A stretch of 14,926 bases of DNA from Bacteroidia bacterium (GCA_025358395.1 JANYJT010000091.1:1-14926); one strand, 5' to 3'; positions 1-6,844 are shown, counted from the stretch's first letter. Notes: generated by a model not told the origin, from the sequence alone. Made by a program: numbers and translations.

Positions 1-164
1 GAAACTTCATCGTGGACAGTGATGGCCTCTATTCTAAAAGTGAAAGTCAGTTCCATCCAAGGACAATCCTGCTTACACTGACCTTTAGACTTAACAGAGA
101 GGCCAATGGAAAAGATGAAGAAGATGGGAATGGTGGATCTGACGGTAATGAGCCGGAATTTTGA
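1..164 (+). CDS. C-terminal end of an outer-membrane beta-barrel protein (partial, 5' end outside window)
   Basis: The frame starting at base 3 is open from the left edge and stops at TGA 162-164, giving 53 visible residues. The stretch PRTILLTLTFRLN alternates polar and hydrophobic residues like a closing beta-strand of a TonB-receptor-like or PF14905-type outer-membrane barrel. It is followed by an acidic, Gly/Asn-rich tail (GKDEEDGNGG...EPEF) that probably lies outside the barrel. The other two forward frames hit stops within this stretch. The gene converges on the next one with only 2 bp between the stop codons. The family is an inference from one strand pattern, but that a gene ends here is fairly clear. 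Confidence 0.6.
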   Translation, partial: NFIVDSDGLYSKSESQFHPRTILLTLTFRLNREANGKDEEDGNGGSDGNEPEF

Positions 165-166
165 TC

Positions 167-778
167 CTAGAACAACCCAATTTTCAATGAAATGCCACAA
201 ACAAATCCTTTAAGATCCCTTTCTGTCAAATGACCAAATGAAACACCTGTTGTCAATTGATAACCTGCTGAAAAATTAAGCTTTACGTACTTCATTAAAT
301 TGACTTCAAGTGCCACACCCGGTTCTATATATGCGAATGTTGCATCGCTATTGGGAACGGCTGCTCCACCACGATCTCCGTACGAATCTTTCAGGTCGTA
401 TTCGATGTGGCTTATCCCTGCCTCAACCGGAAAATTCAGGTGAACCATTTTAGCCGGTGACAAAGCATATTCAAATTTTAGTCCGCCCCATTTCTGATCC
501 AGATACAACCGGGTATCTGTTTCTCCAGCCGGCGTATTCTCCGTAACGATGAACTTGTAATTCAATCCCAGATAAATGCTTTCGTTGAGCAATATTCCTC
601 CGCTGATACCCGGAATTAGAGCTGTTGAACCTGCTATACCGGCAATTTGGCAGTAAGGACTCACAAAATAACCAATTACCGGCTTCTCTTTTCCGAAGAG
701 TGTTTTTGTTGCTTCCTTTGTTTGTGCGGTGGCATTGAATGCAATCAACGTCAGCAATAATATGAGTTTTGTTTTCAT
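167..778 (-). CDS. small outer-membrane beta-barrel protein of unknown function
   Basis: This encodes 203 aa from the ATG at 776-778. An in-frame start at 814 would add 12 residues in front of an otherwise normal signal peptide, so I prefer the inner start, which also has an AGGA about 8 nt upstream. Residues 1-18 are a Sec signal peptide (MKTKLILLL...NATA, cut before Gln19). The mature part has many alternating strands (YLGLNYKFIV, GLKFEYAL, VALEVNLM, VKLNFSAGYQL), ends in Phe (KIGLF), and contains no catalytic motif. It resembles a family of Bacteroidota barrel proteins with a conserved GYxLxTG segment near the C-terminus; that likeness is from memory. It starts 57 bp after the hydrogenase stop on the same strand with no hairpin between, so it is probably co-transcribed with it. 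Its role is unknown. Confidence 0.8.
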   Translation of the reverse strand: MKTKLILLLTLIAFNATAQTKEATKTLFGKEKPVIGYFVSPYCQIAGIAGSTALIPGISGGILLNESIYLGLNYKFIVTENTPAGETDTRLYLDQKWGGLKFEYALSPAKMVHLNFPVEAGISHIEYDLKDSYGDRGGAAVPNSDATFAYIEPGVALEVNLMKYVKLNFSAGYQLTTGVSFGHLTERDLKGFVCGISLKIGLF

Positions 779-835
779 CACATTTGTCCTTAATATCTCT
801 AAAAGTTGGAGCAATAACGGGTATTGCCATCGTAG

Positions 836-2260
836 TTACAGCAAATTCGCTTTGCTGGAGTAAGTTGTGTGCAGATATTTCCTGGCTACCGGTCCACCGA
901 CATCGCCCAGGTAATCTTTGTAGGCTGCTTTCACTTCCATGTTCTCATGACTGTATCGTGTAATGGCTGAGGCATCAGCATTATTTAGAGCGGTCATACG
1001 CTTTTCAATATTGCTGTTGCTGGTGGGTTGGCCTGCGCCACCAACACAGCCGCCTTTGCATGCCATCACTTCAATGAAGTGGTATTTACAGGTTCCGCTC
1101 CTGACTTGATCAAGCAGAGTTTTTGCATTTCTCATCTCGTAACAAACTGCAACCTGAAGCGTGGTGGTGCCAATGGTGACTTTCGCCTCCTTTAAGCCAG
1201 TCAGGCCTTGTACTTCGCGTAGTTCAAGTAAGCTATCCGGCGGATTAACACCGGTCACTGTAAAGTAAGCTGTGCGGATGGCAGCCCTCATCACACCTCC
1301 TGTATTGCCAAAGATGATGCCACCGCCCGAAGCGGCTCCCATAAATGAATCAAAACTCCCTTTTTGAGACAACAGGTTGATGTTGCGTTTTTTGAACAAC
1401 AGGGACAGTTCATTGGTGGTTAGGACGAAATCTGTGCTGCGCATACAATCGGAAGAGAGTTCTTCCCGTGTTATCTCGTATTTTTTGGCTGTGCAGGGTG
1501 TAATAGCCACATGAATGATTTTACGCGGGTCGATGCCTTTCTTTTGTGCAAAATAGGATTTAATCATAGCCCCCTGCATACTAATAGGGCTCTTGGAGGT
1601 GGAGATATTTTTCAGTAAACCCGGATAATAGATCTCCACATACTTCACCCAGGCCGGACAGCAGCTGGTAAATTGAGGAACATCGGCCTTTTCATTGATC
1701 CTCTTCAATAGCTCATTGGCCTCCTCCATGATGGTCAGATCCGCACTGAAATTGGTATCTAAGACATAGTCAAACCCTGCTGAGCGGCACGCACCAACCA
1801 TGTTATCAGCCAGAAATGAGCCGGAGGCCATTCCAAAATAATCGCCTATACCTACACGAACTGATGGGGAGGTTGAAGCAATTACAATTTTTGTAGGATT
1901 GTCGATGGCATCCAGAACCTCTTGCCAATGGTACTTCTCTGTTAAAGCACCCTCTTCGCATTTCATGATACAGGTTCCGCAGTGGATGCAAACGTGTTTG
2001 GTTTTACTTGCATTGTAAGTACCGAAAACTTTTTGTTTTTCGGCACAAGCTTCAATGCAGTCGCCACACTCTTCACATTTCTTCGGCCACCCGGCAATGG
2101 CAGGATTATCACTTTGAATAGGCAGGTATTCTAACTCATTGTCCCTAATAGCTGCAAGTAAATCCTCGCTACAACCACCCAAGAAACCCGTTCCGATAAT
2201 TAAAGATGATTGGTAAGCAAAAAATTTGTATAGAAATTTTCGTCTGTTAACTTTATCCAT
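836..2260 (-). CDS. [FeFe] hydrogenase with Tat signal, lipobox and fused small-subunit domain
   Basis: This 474-aa enzyme should catalyse reversible proton reduction or hydrogen oxidation. Two ferredoxin-type motifs CxxCxxCxxxC lie at C62/65/68/72 and C91/94/97/101. The H-cluster motifs are TSCCPAW (198-204; C200 fits the proton-transfer cysteine, C201 a cluster ligand), TPCTAKKYE (254-262; C256) and EVMACKGGCVGGAGQP (397-412; C401, C405), so all four cluster ligands are present. The Met usual before PC in motif 2 is Thr254. The C-terminal AYKDYLG...KYLHTTY resembles the hydrogenase small subunit, fused here. The N-terminus has RRKFLYK (6-12), a hydrophobic stretch and LGGC with Cys30, which fits Tat export as a lipoprotein. 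The gene lies 32 bp after a small membrane-protein gene and 57 bp before a barrel-protein gene on the same strand. No hydE/F/G maturase genes are in the window. The enzyme family is secure; the location is an inference. Confidence 0.95.
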   Translation of the reverse strand: MDKVNRRKFLYKFFAYQSSLIIGTGFLGGCSEDLLAAIRDNELEYLPIQSDNPAIAGWPKKCEECGDCIEACAEKQKVFGTYNASKTKHVCIHCGTCIMKCEEGALTEKYHWQEVLDAIDNPTKIVIASTSPSVRVGIGDYFGMASGSFLADNMVGACRSAGFDYVLDTNFSADLTIMEEANELLKRINEKADVPQFTSCCPAWVKYVEIYYPGLLKNISTSKSPISMQGAMIKSYFAQKKGIDPRKIIHVAITPCTAKKYEITREELSSDCMRSTDFVLTTNELSLLFKKRNINLLSQKGSFDSFMGAASGGGIIFGNTGGVMRAAIRTAYFTVTGVNPPDSLLELREVQGLTGLKEAKVTIGTTTLQVAVCYEMRNAKTLLDQVRSGTCKYHFIEVMACKGGCVGGAGQPTSNSNIEKRMTALNNADASAITRYSHENMEVKAAYKDYLGDVGGPVARKYLHTTYSSKANLL

Positions 2261-2292
2261 ATTTGATTAAAAATTAAATTTGGGTGCACATC

Positions 2293-2607
2293 TTACTTCG
2301 TTCCTTTCCAGATGGTATCCAAAACACCCTGTACCCCATTCGTTGTAACAAATCCGATTAACCTCAAGATAAGAGGCATCAATAAAATAATGGCGAGAAC
2401 CAGGATAACAAGGAGCACAATTACACCTGCAATAATCCACCCTTTCAATTGGGGATTGACTTGCAGTTTATTTAAAATTTGCCGTTTCAACCCTTCCAAA
2501 TCATTGTAGGAAGATTGAGGTTGTTGGTTGTTATCATTCTCAAATTGACGGTTTTGACTTAGTCTGTCGCGTCTATTGTTCGGATCAAAAAATTCTTCAA
2601 TTCCCAT
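2293..2607 (-). CDS. small single-span membrane protein upstream of the hydrogenase gene
   Basis: This encodes 104 aa, not recognised as a named family. Residues 1-45 are hydrophilic and rich in Asn, Gln and Arg (for example NDNNQQPQ), with no cysteine or metal-binding motif. Residues about 56-86 (GWIIAGVIVLLVILVLAII...) form one long hydrophobic span or a tight hairpin, and a short tail ends in WKGTK. It has no cleavable signal peptide. It lies 32 bp upstream of the Tat-hydrogenase gene on the same strand and is probably the first gene of that operon. It could help anchor or assemble the hydrogenase in the membrane, but the sequence shows no direct sign of that. Composition and reading frame look like a real gene. 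Confidence 0.7.
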   Translation of the reverse strand: MGIEEFFDPNNRRDRLSQNRQFENDNNQQPQSSYNDLEGLKRQILNKLQVNPQLKGWIIAGVIVLLVILVLAIILLMPLILRLIGFVTTNGVQGVLDTIWKGTK

Positions 2608-2858
2608 GGTTGTTGTTTTAAAAAAATATGACTTATTTGATTATTAAGATACTATTCCGGCGTTTCATCCTGCAAAATAATTTACGATTTAGAATCAACT
2701 ATCCGGCTTTAATCAATTGTATTGAAAGCGAATGTGCTTCAAGAAGGTATCATTCAGTATCAGGATGATTATGAATACCTGATACGAGATGTCAACTTTT
2801 GGGGTGCTTAATTAAAACTTGCAGTAATGACTTACATTCTGACTGGAATGCAGGAAGA

Positions 2859-3167
2859 CTAGGAAAACCTGGGAGGTTGCCAGATGCATCTGGTAAAAAA
2901 ACTATTCAACGAAATGTCTGACAAAGGTATAAGACCAAGATAAGGGCAAAGTTTAGATGATTTCGCTTTTGAAACAGAAGCGACTTCTTCGTCCTCAAAT
3001 GATTCGTGGTTTGAATCTGTCAAAAGATTAGATTGATTGGAACACTCTTTGTGTATTGGATTCGAACTCTCTGATAAAGTAGCGTAGCGAACAGAGCAAT
3101 CCCCAACAATCAGAACCAAACTAACTATTAATTGAAGAAAGAATATGAATGTCAGATGTCGTTTCAT
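2859..3167 (-). CDS. small secreted protein of unknown function
   Basis: This encodes 102 aa from the ATG at 3165-3167 (a GTG at 3171-3173 would add two residues). The N-terminus, MKRHLTFIFFLQLIVSLVLI, is a convincing signal peptide or membrane anchor. The cysteine at VGDC has Asp before it, so it is not a normal lipobox. The mature part has an acidic Ser-rich stretch (HESFEDEEVAS), four cysteines including the one at VGDC, and a C-terminus rich in aromatics and proline (IWQPPRFS). Cysteines plus this ending recall small periplasmic Bacteroidota proteins found beside metal-related transport genes, but no such genes are present here, so I do not assign a function. It is a lone gene, with a terminator hairpin on its upstream side belonging to the next gene and about 250 bp to the gene downstream. 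Confidence 0.55.
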   Translation of the reverse strand: MKRHLTFIFFLQLIVSLVLIVGDCSVRYATLSESSNPIHKECSNQSNLLTDSNHESFEDEEVASVSKAKSSKLCPYLGLIPLSDISLNSFFTRCIWQPPRFS

Positions 3168-3251
3168 CGCCACAATGATAAGAAAAGTTATTCAAATGGC
3201 AGAAATTCAAATGTCATGGTTCTGTTAATAATTTGATATTTTGATAAAGGA

Positions 3252-3286
3252 AGAAACCCTGCAGATTCATCGCCTGCAGGGTTTCT
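3252..3286 (-). terminator. hairpin terminator after the TIM-barrel gene
   Basis: A perfect 13-bp inverted repeat (AGAAACCCTGCAG at 3252-3264 with CTGCAGGGTTTCT at 3274-3286) surrounds a 9-nt loop. It begins 25 bp after the stop codon of the minus-strand gene ending at 3311. Read on the minus strand it is followed by TCCTTTATC, a weak T-rich tail. Position and stem strength fit an intrinsic terminator; the poor T-tract is the main doubt. Confidence 0.75.
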
Positions 3287-3310
3287 ACCGTTTATCGATA
3301 TCTGAAAATA

Positions 3311-4216
3311 CTATTTTAGAATCTTCGTTGTGACATTTCTAATGCTTGTCTCGATTCCTTCGAATGGTTTGCCATTGCCCTGATTATCATCTTCAACAAA
3401 GAAATGTTTCGCTCCGGCAGTCTCTTTGGCGGCCCAAATCTTTTTAAAATCGATCACCCCTTCTCCAACGCAGCAAATATCATCTTTAATGACGTCGAAG
3501 AATGGTGGTTGATTGGTGCGCATGTCTTTGAAATGCAGAAGTTGGAACCTTCCCGGGTACTTTTTAAACATGGCAACCGGATCCTGACCGGCTTTACAAG
3601 CCCAAAACAAGTCCAACTCCATGGTAATCAGATTCTTGTCCATTTCCTTCATAAATATATCATAATAAGGAACAAGGCCGTCCACTTTCTTAAATTCAAA
3701 ATTATGGTTGTGATAGCCAAACTGGATACCGACCTCTTTCATGATCTTGCCAACTTTGTTCCAGTCGCCAATCATTTTTTTGTACTTCTCAATCGTACGG
3801 TCCTCATCGTTGACCCAGGGTTGAACGCAATATTTGACTCCCAAAGCAGCATGTGCATCTGCCATCAATTTTGCTGATTCAACTGTTATGCCTTTTGATT
3901 CAACAGCAGAATGGCTACTTAGTGCAACCATGCCTAAATCACCAACAATTTTCTTAAAATCAGCTGCAGAGAAGCCATAAAATTTACCATTTGAATAGCC
4001 TGCCAACTCAAGATTTTTGTATCCAAGATCTGACACTTTTTTAAGGGTTCCACGAACATCAGCGGCCATGGCATCACGAATCGTATAAAGTTGTATTCCG
4101 ACTCCAAAACTTTTCCTGTCGACGGCTGCCATTGCAGAAACATTGGCTGATCCGACAAGCATCATACCAACAGATCCTACAGCTGAAATTTTTAAGAATT
4201 CTCGTCTGTTTTTCAT
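3311..4216 (-). CDS. Tat-exported sugar phosphate isomerase/epimerase-family (TIM-barrel) protein
   Basis: This 301-aa protein belongs to the xylose-isomerase-like/AP-endonuclease-2 TIM-barrel superfamily (PF01261). The N-terminus NRREFLKISAVGSVG (3-17) followed by a hydrophobic stretch to about residue 30 is a Tat signal, so the protein probably folds in the cytoplasm and works in the periplasm. Candidate metal or substrate ligands are Glu70 (NLELAGY), His102, His169/His171 (YHNHNFEF), Glu200 and Asp202 (MELDLFW), His228 (LLHFKD) and Glu275 (FVEDD). These are the usual strand-end positions of the family. Exported Bacteroidota members are often tied to sugar or keto-glycoside metabolism, but no partner oxidoreductase or glycosidase is adjacent, so the substrate stays open. 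The gene is divergent from the M23 lipoprotein gene across 182 bp and is closed by the hairpin at 3252-3286. Confidence 0.88.
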   Translation of the reverse strand: MKNRREFLKISAVGSVGMMLVGSANVSAMAAVDRKSFGVGIQLYTIRDAMAADVRGTLKKVSDLGYKNLELAGYSNGKFYGFSAADFKKIVGDLGMVALSSHSAVESKGITVESAKLMADAHAALGVKYCVQPWVNDEDRTIEKYKKMIGDWNKVGKIMKEVGIQFGYHNHNFEFKKVDGLVPYYDIFMKEMDKNLITMELDLFWACKAGQDPVAMFKKYPGRFQLLHFKDMRTNQPPFFDVIKDDICCVGEGVIDFKKIWAAKETAGAKHFFVEDDNQGNGKPFEGIETSIRNVTTKILK

Positions 4217-4398
4217 GGGTTTTATTATTAAGTATTATAAAAGTTTAATGCTTTGAAAGGATAAAAGTAATCATCTCATTTCATGTGCAACACAAACTTG
4301 CCATAAATTTAATGCAAATTATTCCAATGTAACAAAACAATCATCTTTCTGCCTTGTTATCTATGCATAAACAGAACTAATCACCAAGTAAATCCTGT

Positions 4399-5529
4399 AT
4401 GAGAAATTTCTCTTGTTGTCTTATTCTATTGGTTAGCATTTCATTTTTGTCCGGCTGTAAGAAGGAATCAGATTCGAATGACCAATATTCAGGATACATT
4501 GGCATCGACCAAAATTATATCCCTTACAAGACTGAAAAATACCTGAGGATTTGCTATATGCTAAAGACCTGGGAATATGAAAAGGAGGGACTGTACCTTC
4601 AGCGCATTGTGATTTTCAACAAGGATTCGAGAGCTGAAATCATTACTTTCCAGGCATCTGATTTCCCCGTAATTTACAAGGATCCCCTTCCTCAAAGTAC
4701 TGAAGTAAAAGTTAGTAAACTGGACAAGTACTATTTCTCCATCCAGGTACCTATCCCTTTGAACCAGACCCCTCCTGCAAATATCTCGCACAAGATCATT
4801 TTAAGGGATACGCTTCAACACAAAGAGGTGATATTTGAAGGTGGAACTTTTCAACCCAGAACAGGAGAATCTCCGCGATTGATTTCCTCCCCGCACAAGG
4901 GAAAATACTGGATTTACCACAACCAGTCATCCCTTGATTATCATTACTGGTATGCGGCATTCATTGATGGAAGTATCTACACGAGTGAGAAATTCGCGTT
5001 TGATACGCAGCAGACCGATGATAAGATGGTTGATTCTTCCTTGGGAGATCCCAAAAAGAATGAATCTTATTTTAATTACAAAGATACCCTCTATGCCGTA
5101 GCTTCGGGCAAGGTGGTTCACCTGGCCGACGGCAGGCCGGAGAATTCGGGCGATGCGAGGGATATGCCATTAAAAACAGCGGATGAATATGCCGGCAACT
5201 ACCTGATTCTGGATATTGGAGGAAGTTGTTACGCTGTATATGCGCATTGTGTGCCAAACAAATTCATGGTAAAAGCCGGGGATGCCGTTTCGGAAGGACA
5301 GCCGCTTGGTTTATGCGGAAATTCAGGCAATTCGATGTGTCCGCATCTGCATTTTCAGCTGACAGACAAGCCTGATTTTTTTTATTCGCAGGGTCTGCCG
5401 TTTGTTTTCAAGGAATTTACGAAAATAGGTGAAGTGGTTTTTTATCCAACAGTGGGCATAAAAGCCATGGCACCTGTTGTGTATACAAATGCCAACATGG
5501 AAAATTTTAGCATCGCAAATTTTAAATAA
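4399..5529 (+). CDS. lipoprotein with M23 (LytM/lysostaphin-like) peptidase domain
   Basis: This encodes 376 aa. A lipoprotein signal peptide ends in the lipobox LSGC with Cys20, so the protein is lipid-anchored on the periplasmic or outer face. Residues 30-190 form an unrecognised beta-rich N-terminal region. The M23 fold covers about 195-335: SGKVV (236-240), NYLILDIGG, YAHC with His283, GNSGNS (308-312), and HLHFQL with His316 and His318. Peptidases of this family cut peptide cross-links in peptidoglycan. The first zinc-site motif HxxxD appears here as KFAFD (198-202), with Asp202 kept but Lys where His is expected, so the protein may be inactive or use another ligand. It is a single gene on the plus strand between two minus-strand genes. 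The fold is well supported; activity is uncertain. Confidence 0.88.
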   Translation: MRNFSCCLILLVSISFLSGCKKESDSNDQYSGYIGIDQNYIPYKTEKYLRICYMLKTWEYEKEGLYLQRIVIFNKDSRAEIITFQASDFPVIYKDPLPQSTEVKVSKLDKYYFSIQVPIPLNQTPPANISHKIILRDTLQHKEVIFEGGTFQPRTGESPRLISSPHKGKYWIYHNQSSLDYHYWYAAFIDGSIYTSEKFAFDTQQTDDKMVDSSLGDPKKNESYFNYKDTLYAVASGKVVHLADGRPENSGDARDMPLKTADEYAGNYLILDIGGSCYAVYAHCVPNKFMVKAGDAVSEGQPLGLCGNSGNSMCPHLHFQLTDKPDFFYSQGLPFVFKEFTKIGEVVFYPTVGIKAMAPVVYTNANMENFSIANFK

Positions 5530-5614
5530 ATATTTTCTGCCCAAAATTTCCGGCAGTCTATCGCTGTTTTCAGGTTGATTTGGGGTGTGCTGATCCGTAA
5601 ATTTACCGGGAGGA

Positions 5615-6769
5615 TTATTGATTGTATTGTCCGAATTCATCAATCAATTGCGAAAGCATAATCAACCGATCTTTGGTCACCATCGGTGCAATTGAGCAAG
5701 CCGTACTGAGAATAAACCCTTTGCCCTTATGCATTCCGGTATCTAAAATCCTTTTTACATCGGATGATGCCTTGTCATCGCTGCCATAAAGAAGTGTATT
5801 GACAGAATCGATGTTTCCCTTGATAAATAGGTCATTCCCGACACGTGCAAAGGCATCTTCAAGATCCACATTGCCAACCGGAACAGGGTCCAGACATTCC
5901 AGTCCGGAGGTTCCGCTTTCCCTCATAATCTCTAATCGATCGTTGACAGACCCGCAAGTATGTATGTAAGCATGCACCCCCCTGGCCCGAATGGCTTCAA
6001 TGATTTGACGTTCAAAAGGCAAAACAAATTCAATGTACTGATCGGAAGAGATGAATCCCATCCCCGCGAAGGGGGAGGAGATTTTGATGGCATCGATGGG
6101 TTTGTCACACATTTTGACAGCCAAATCCAGTAACCCAACCGTAAATCTTTGCAGGATGGATTTACATTTATCCGGCTCCATAATCAAGGCAACTAATCCA
6201 TTTTCGTAGCCAAAAAGATCCAGGAAATAGTCAAACGGTGAGGTGATTTCTCCATGAACCGACAAGGAAACTCCAACTTTGGCATGAATTAGATCAAAAA
6301 TATCAAACAGATCATTCTGGTTGAGGTTGTAGTAAAGATTGTGGGAAACAGGAATATAGCTAATCTGCTTAGAGATCTCTTTATCGACATCAAAATCCTC
6401 GATAGCCGGAAAATTCTTTTCCTGATTGAAGGCAACCATAGGCAAATCAGTGCGGGAGTGATGCTCTGTCCGGTTCGGATAGACCAATCGACAAACGCCA
6501 TCCTTTATCTCCTCATAACTCAGAAGATCCTTTTTCCATAAGTCTGAATGACCATGAAGGCTTACCAGGATTCCATCAAACCGGAACATCCTGCACAAGT
6601 GTACCAAACCATCCGCAAAGACATTTTTATTGTACCAGAACTCTACCGGATTGGCTTCCAGGAGCGTCATCATGCTCCCGATGCTAAACTGGCACATCAA
6701 CGGAACCCGATCCGGTTGCCGGAGGTTCATCGCAGCCTTCACCCTGTCCCTGGAAGTATAGGTTCTCAT
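5615..6769 (-). CDS. uroporphyrinogen decarboxylase-superfamily protein, MtaA/CmuA-like methyltransferase type
   Basis: This 384-aa cytoplasmic TIM-barrel protein has no signal peptide. The start (MRTYTSRDRVKAAMNLRQPDRVPL) is typical of the URO-D superfamily (PF01208). HTCG at 270-273 and Cys358 (STACSIAP) give a His-x-Cys...Cys arrangement, the zinc and thiol-activating site of corrinoid-dependent methyltransferases such as MtaA, MtbA and CmuA. True haem-pathway HemE lacks this pattern. It is therefore more likely a methyl-transfer enzyme, or one of the many uncharacterised relatives, than HemE. No corrinoid-binding protein, substrate methyltransferase or reductive activase gene is adjacent, so the methyl donor and acceptor are unknown. 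An 18-bp inverted repeat lies just before the start codon. It faces the M23 gene tail to tail with 85 bp between. Confidence 0.85.
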   Translation of the reverse strand: MRTYTSRDRVKAAMNLRQPDRVPLMCQFSIGSMMTLLEANPVEFWYNKNVFADGLVHLCRMFRFDGILVSLHGHSDLWKKDLLSYEEIKDGVCRLVYPNRTEHHSRTDLPMVAFNQEKNFPAIEDFDVDKEISKQISYIPVSHNLYYNLNQNDLFDIFDLIHAKVGVSLSVHGEITSPFDYFLDLFGYENGLVALIMEPDKCKSILQRFTVGLLDLAVKMCDKPIDAIKISSPFAGMGFISSDQYIEFVLPFERQIIEAIRARGVHAYIHTCGSVNDRLEIMRESGTSGLECLDPVPVGNVDLEDAFARVGNDLFIKGNIDSVNTLLYGSDDKASSDVKRILDTGMHKGKGFILSTACSIAPMVTKDRLIMLSQLIDEFGQYNQ

Positions 6770-6775
6770 ATCGTC

Positions 6776-6844
6776 AATAACTTTTCCAAAGTTTCAAACT
6801 TTGATACAGACACGGGCAAGTTATCCAACTTTGGAAAAGTTATT
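6776..6844. repeat. perfect 18-bp inverted repeat with nested palindrome between two minus-strand genes
   Basis: AATAACTTTTCCAAAGTT at 6776-6793 is an exact reverse complement of 6827-6844, with a 33-nt loop. The inner part holds a second palindrome, CAAAGTTTCAAACTTTG at 6787-6803 (8-bp arms around one base), which overlaps the left arm and so would compete with the long stem. The element fills most of the gap between the TPR gene stop (6859) and the start codon at 6769. Its minus-strand 3' arm ends 6 nt before that ATG. It could terminate TPR transcription, hide the ribosome-binding region of the next gene, or be one copy of a dispersed REP-like repeat. No second copy was seen in this window. 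Confidence 0.85.

Noticed and set aside
779..814. Longer start for the outer-membrane barrel gene at 814
   Set aside because: It adds 12 residues in front of a complete signal peptide, and the inner ATG has a better upstream AGGA.
2714..2742. Possible promoter for the hydrogenase operon (minus strand TTG-N18-TACAATTG)
   Set aside because: Each element has a mismatch to the Bacteroidota consensus and the spacing is one short. A second candidate at 2673-2698 is no better, so neither is called.
3404..3877. 157-codon plus-strand frame opposite the TIM-barrel gene
   Set aside because: It is the antisense shadow of a clear sugar-isomerase-family gene and has no recognisable features of its own.
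4217..4398. Divergent promoters between the TIM-barrel and M23 genes
   Set aside because: The gap is AT-rich and must contain promoters, but no TAnnTTTG with a correctly spaced TTG was found on either strand.
5537..5556. Small hairpin CTGCC...GGCAG after the M23 gene as a terminator
   Set aside because: Only 5 bp of stem with a 10-nt loop and no T-tract directly after it; too weak to call.
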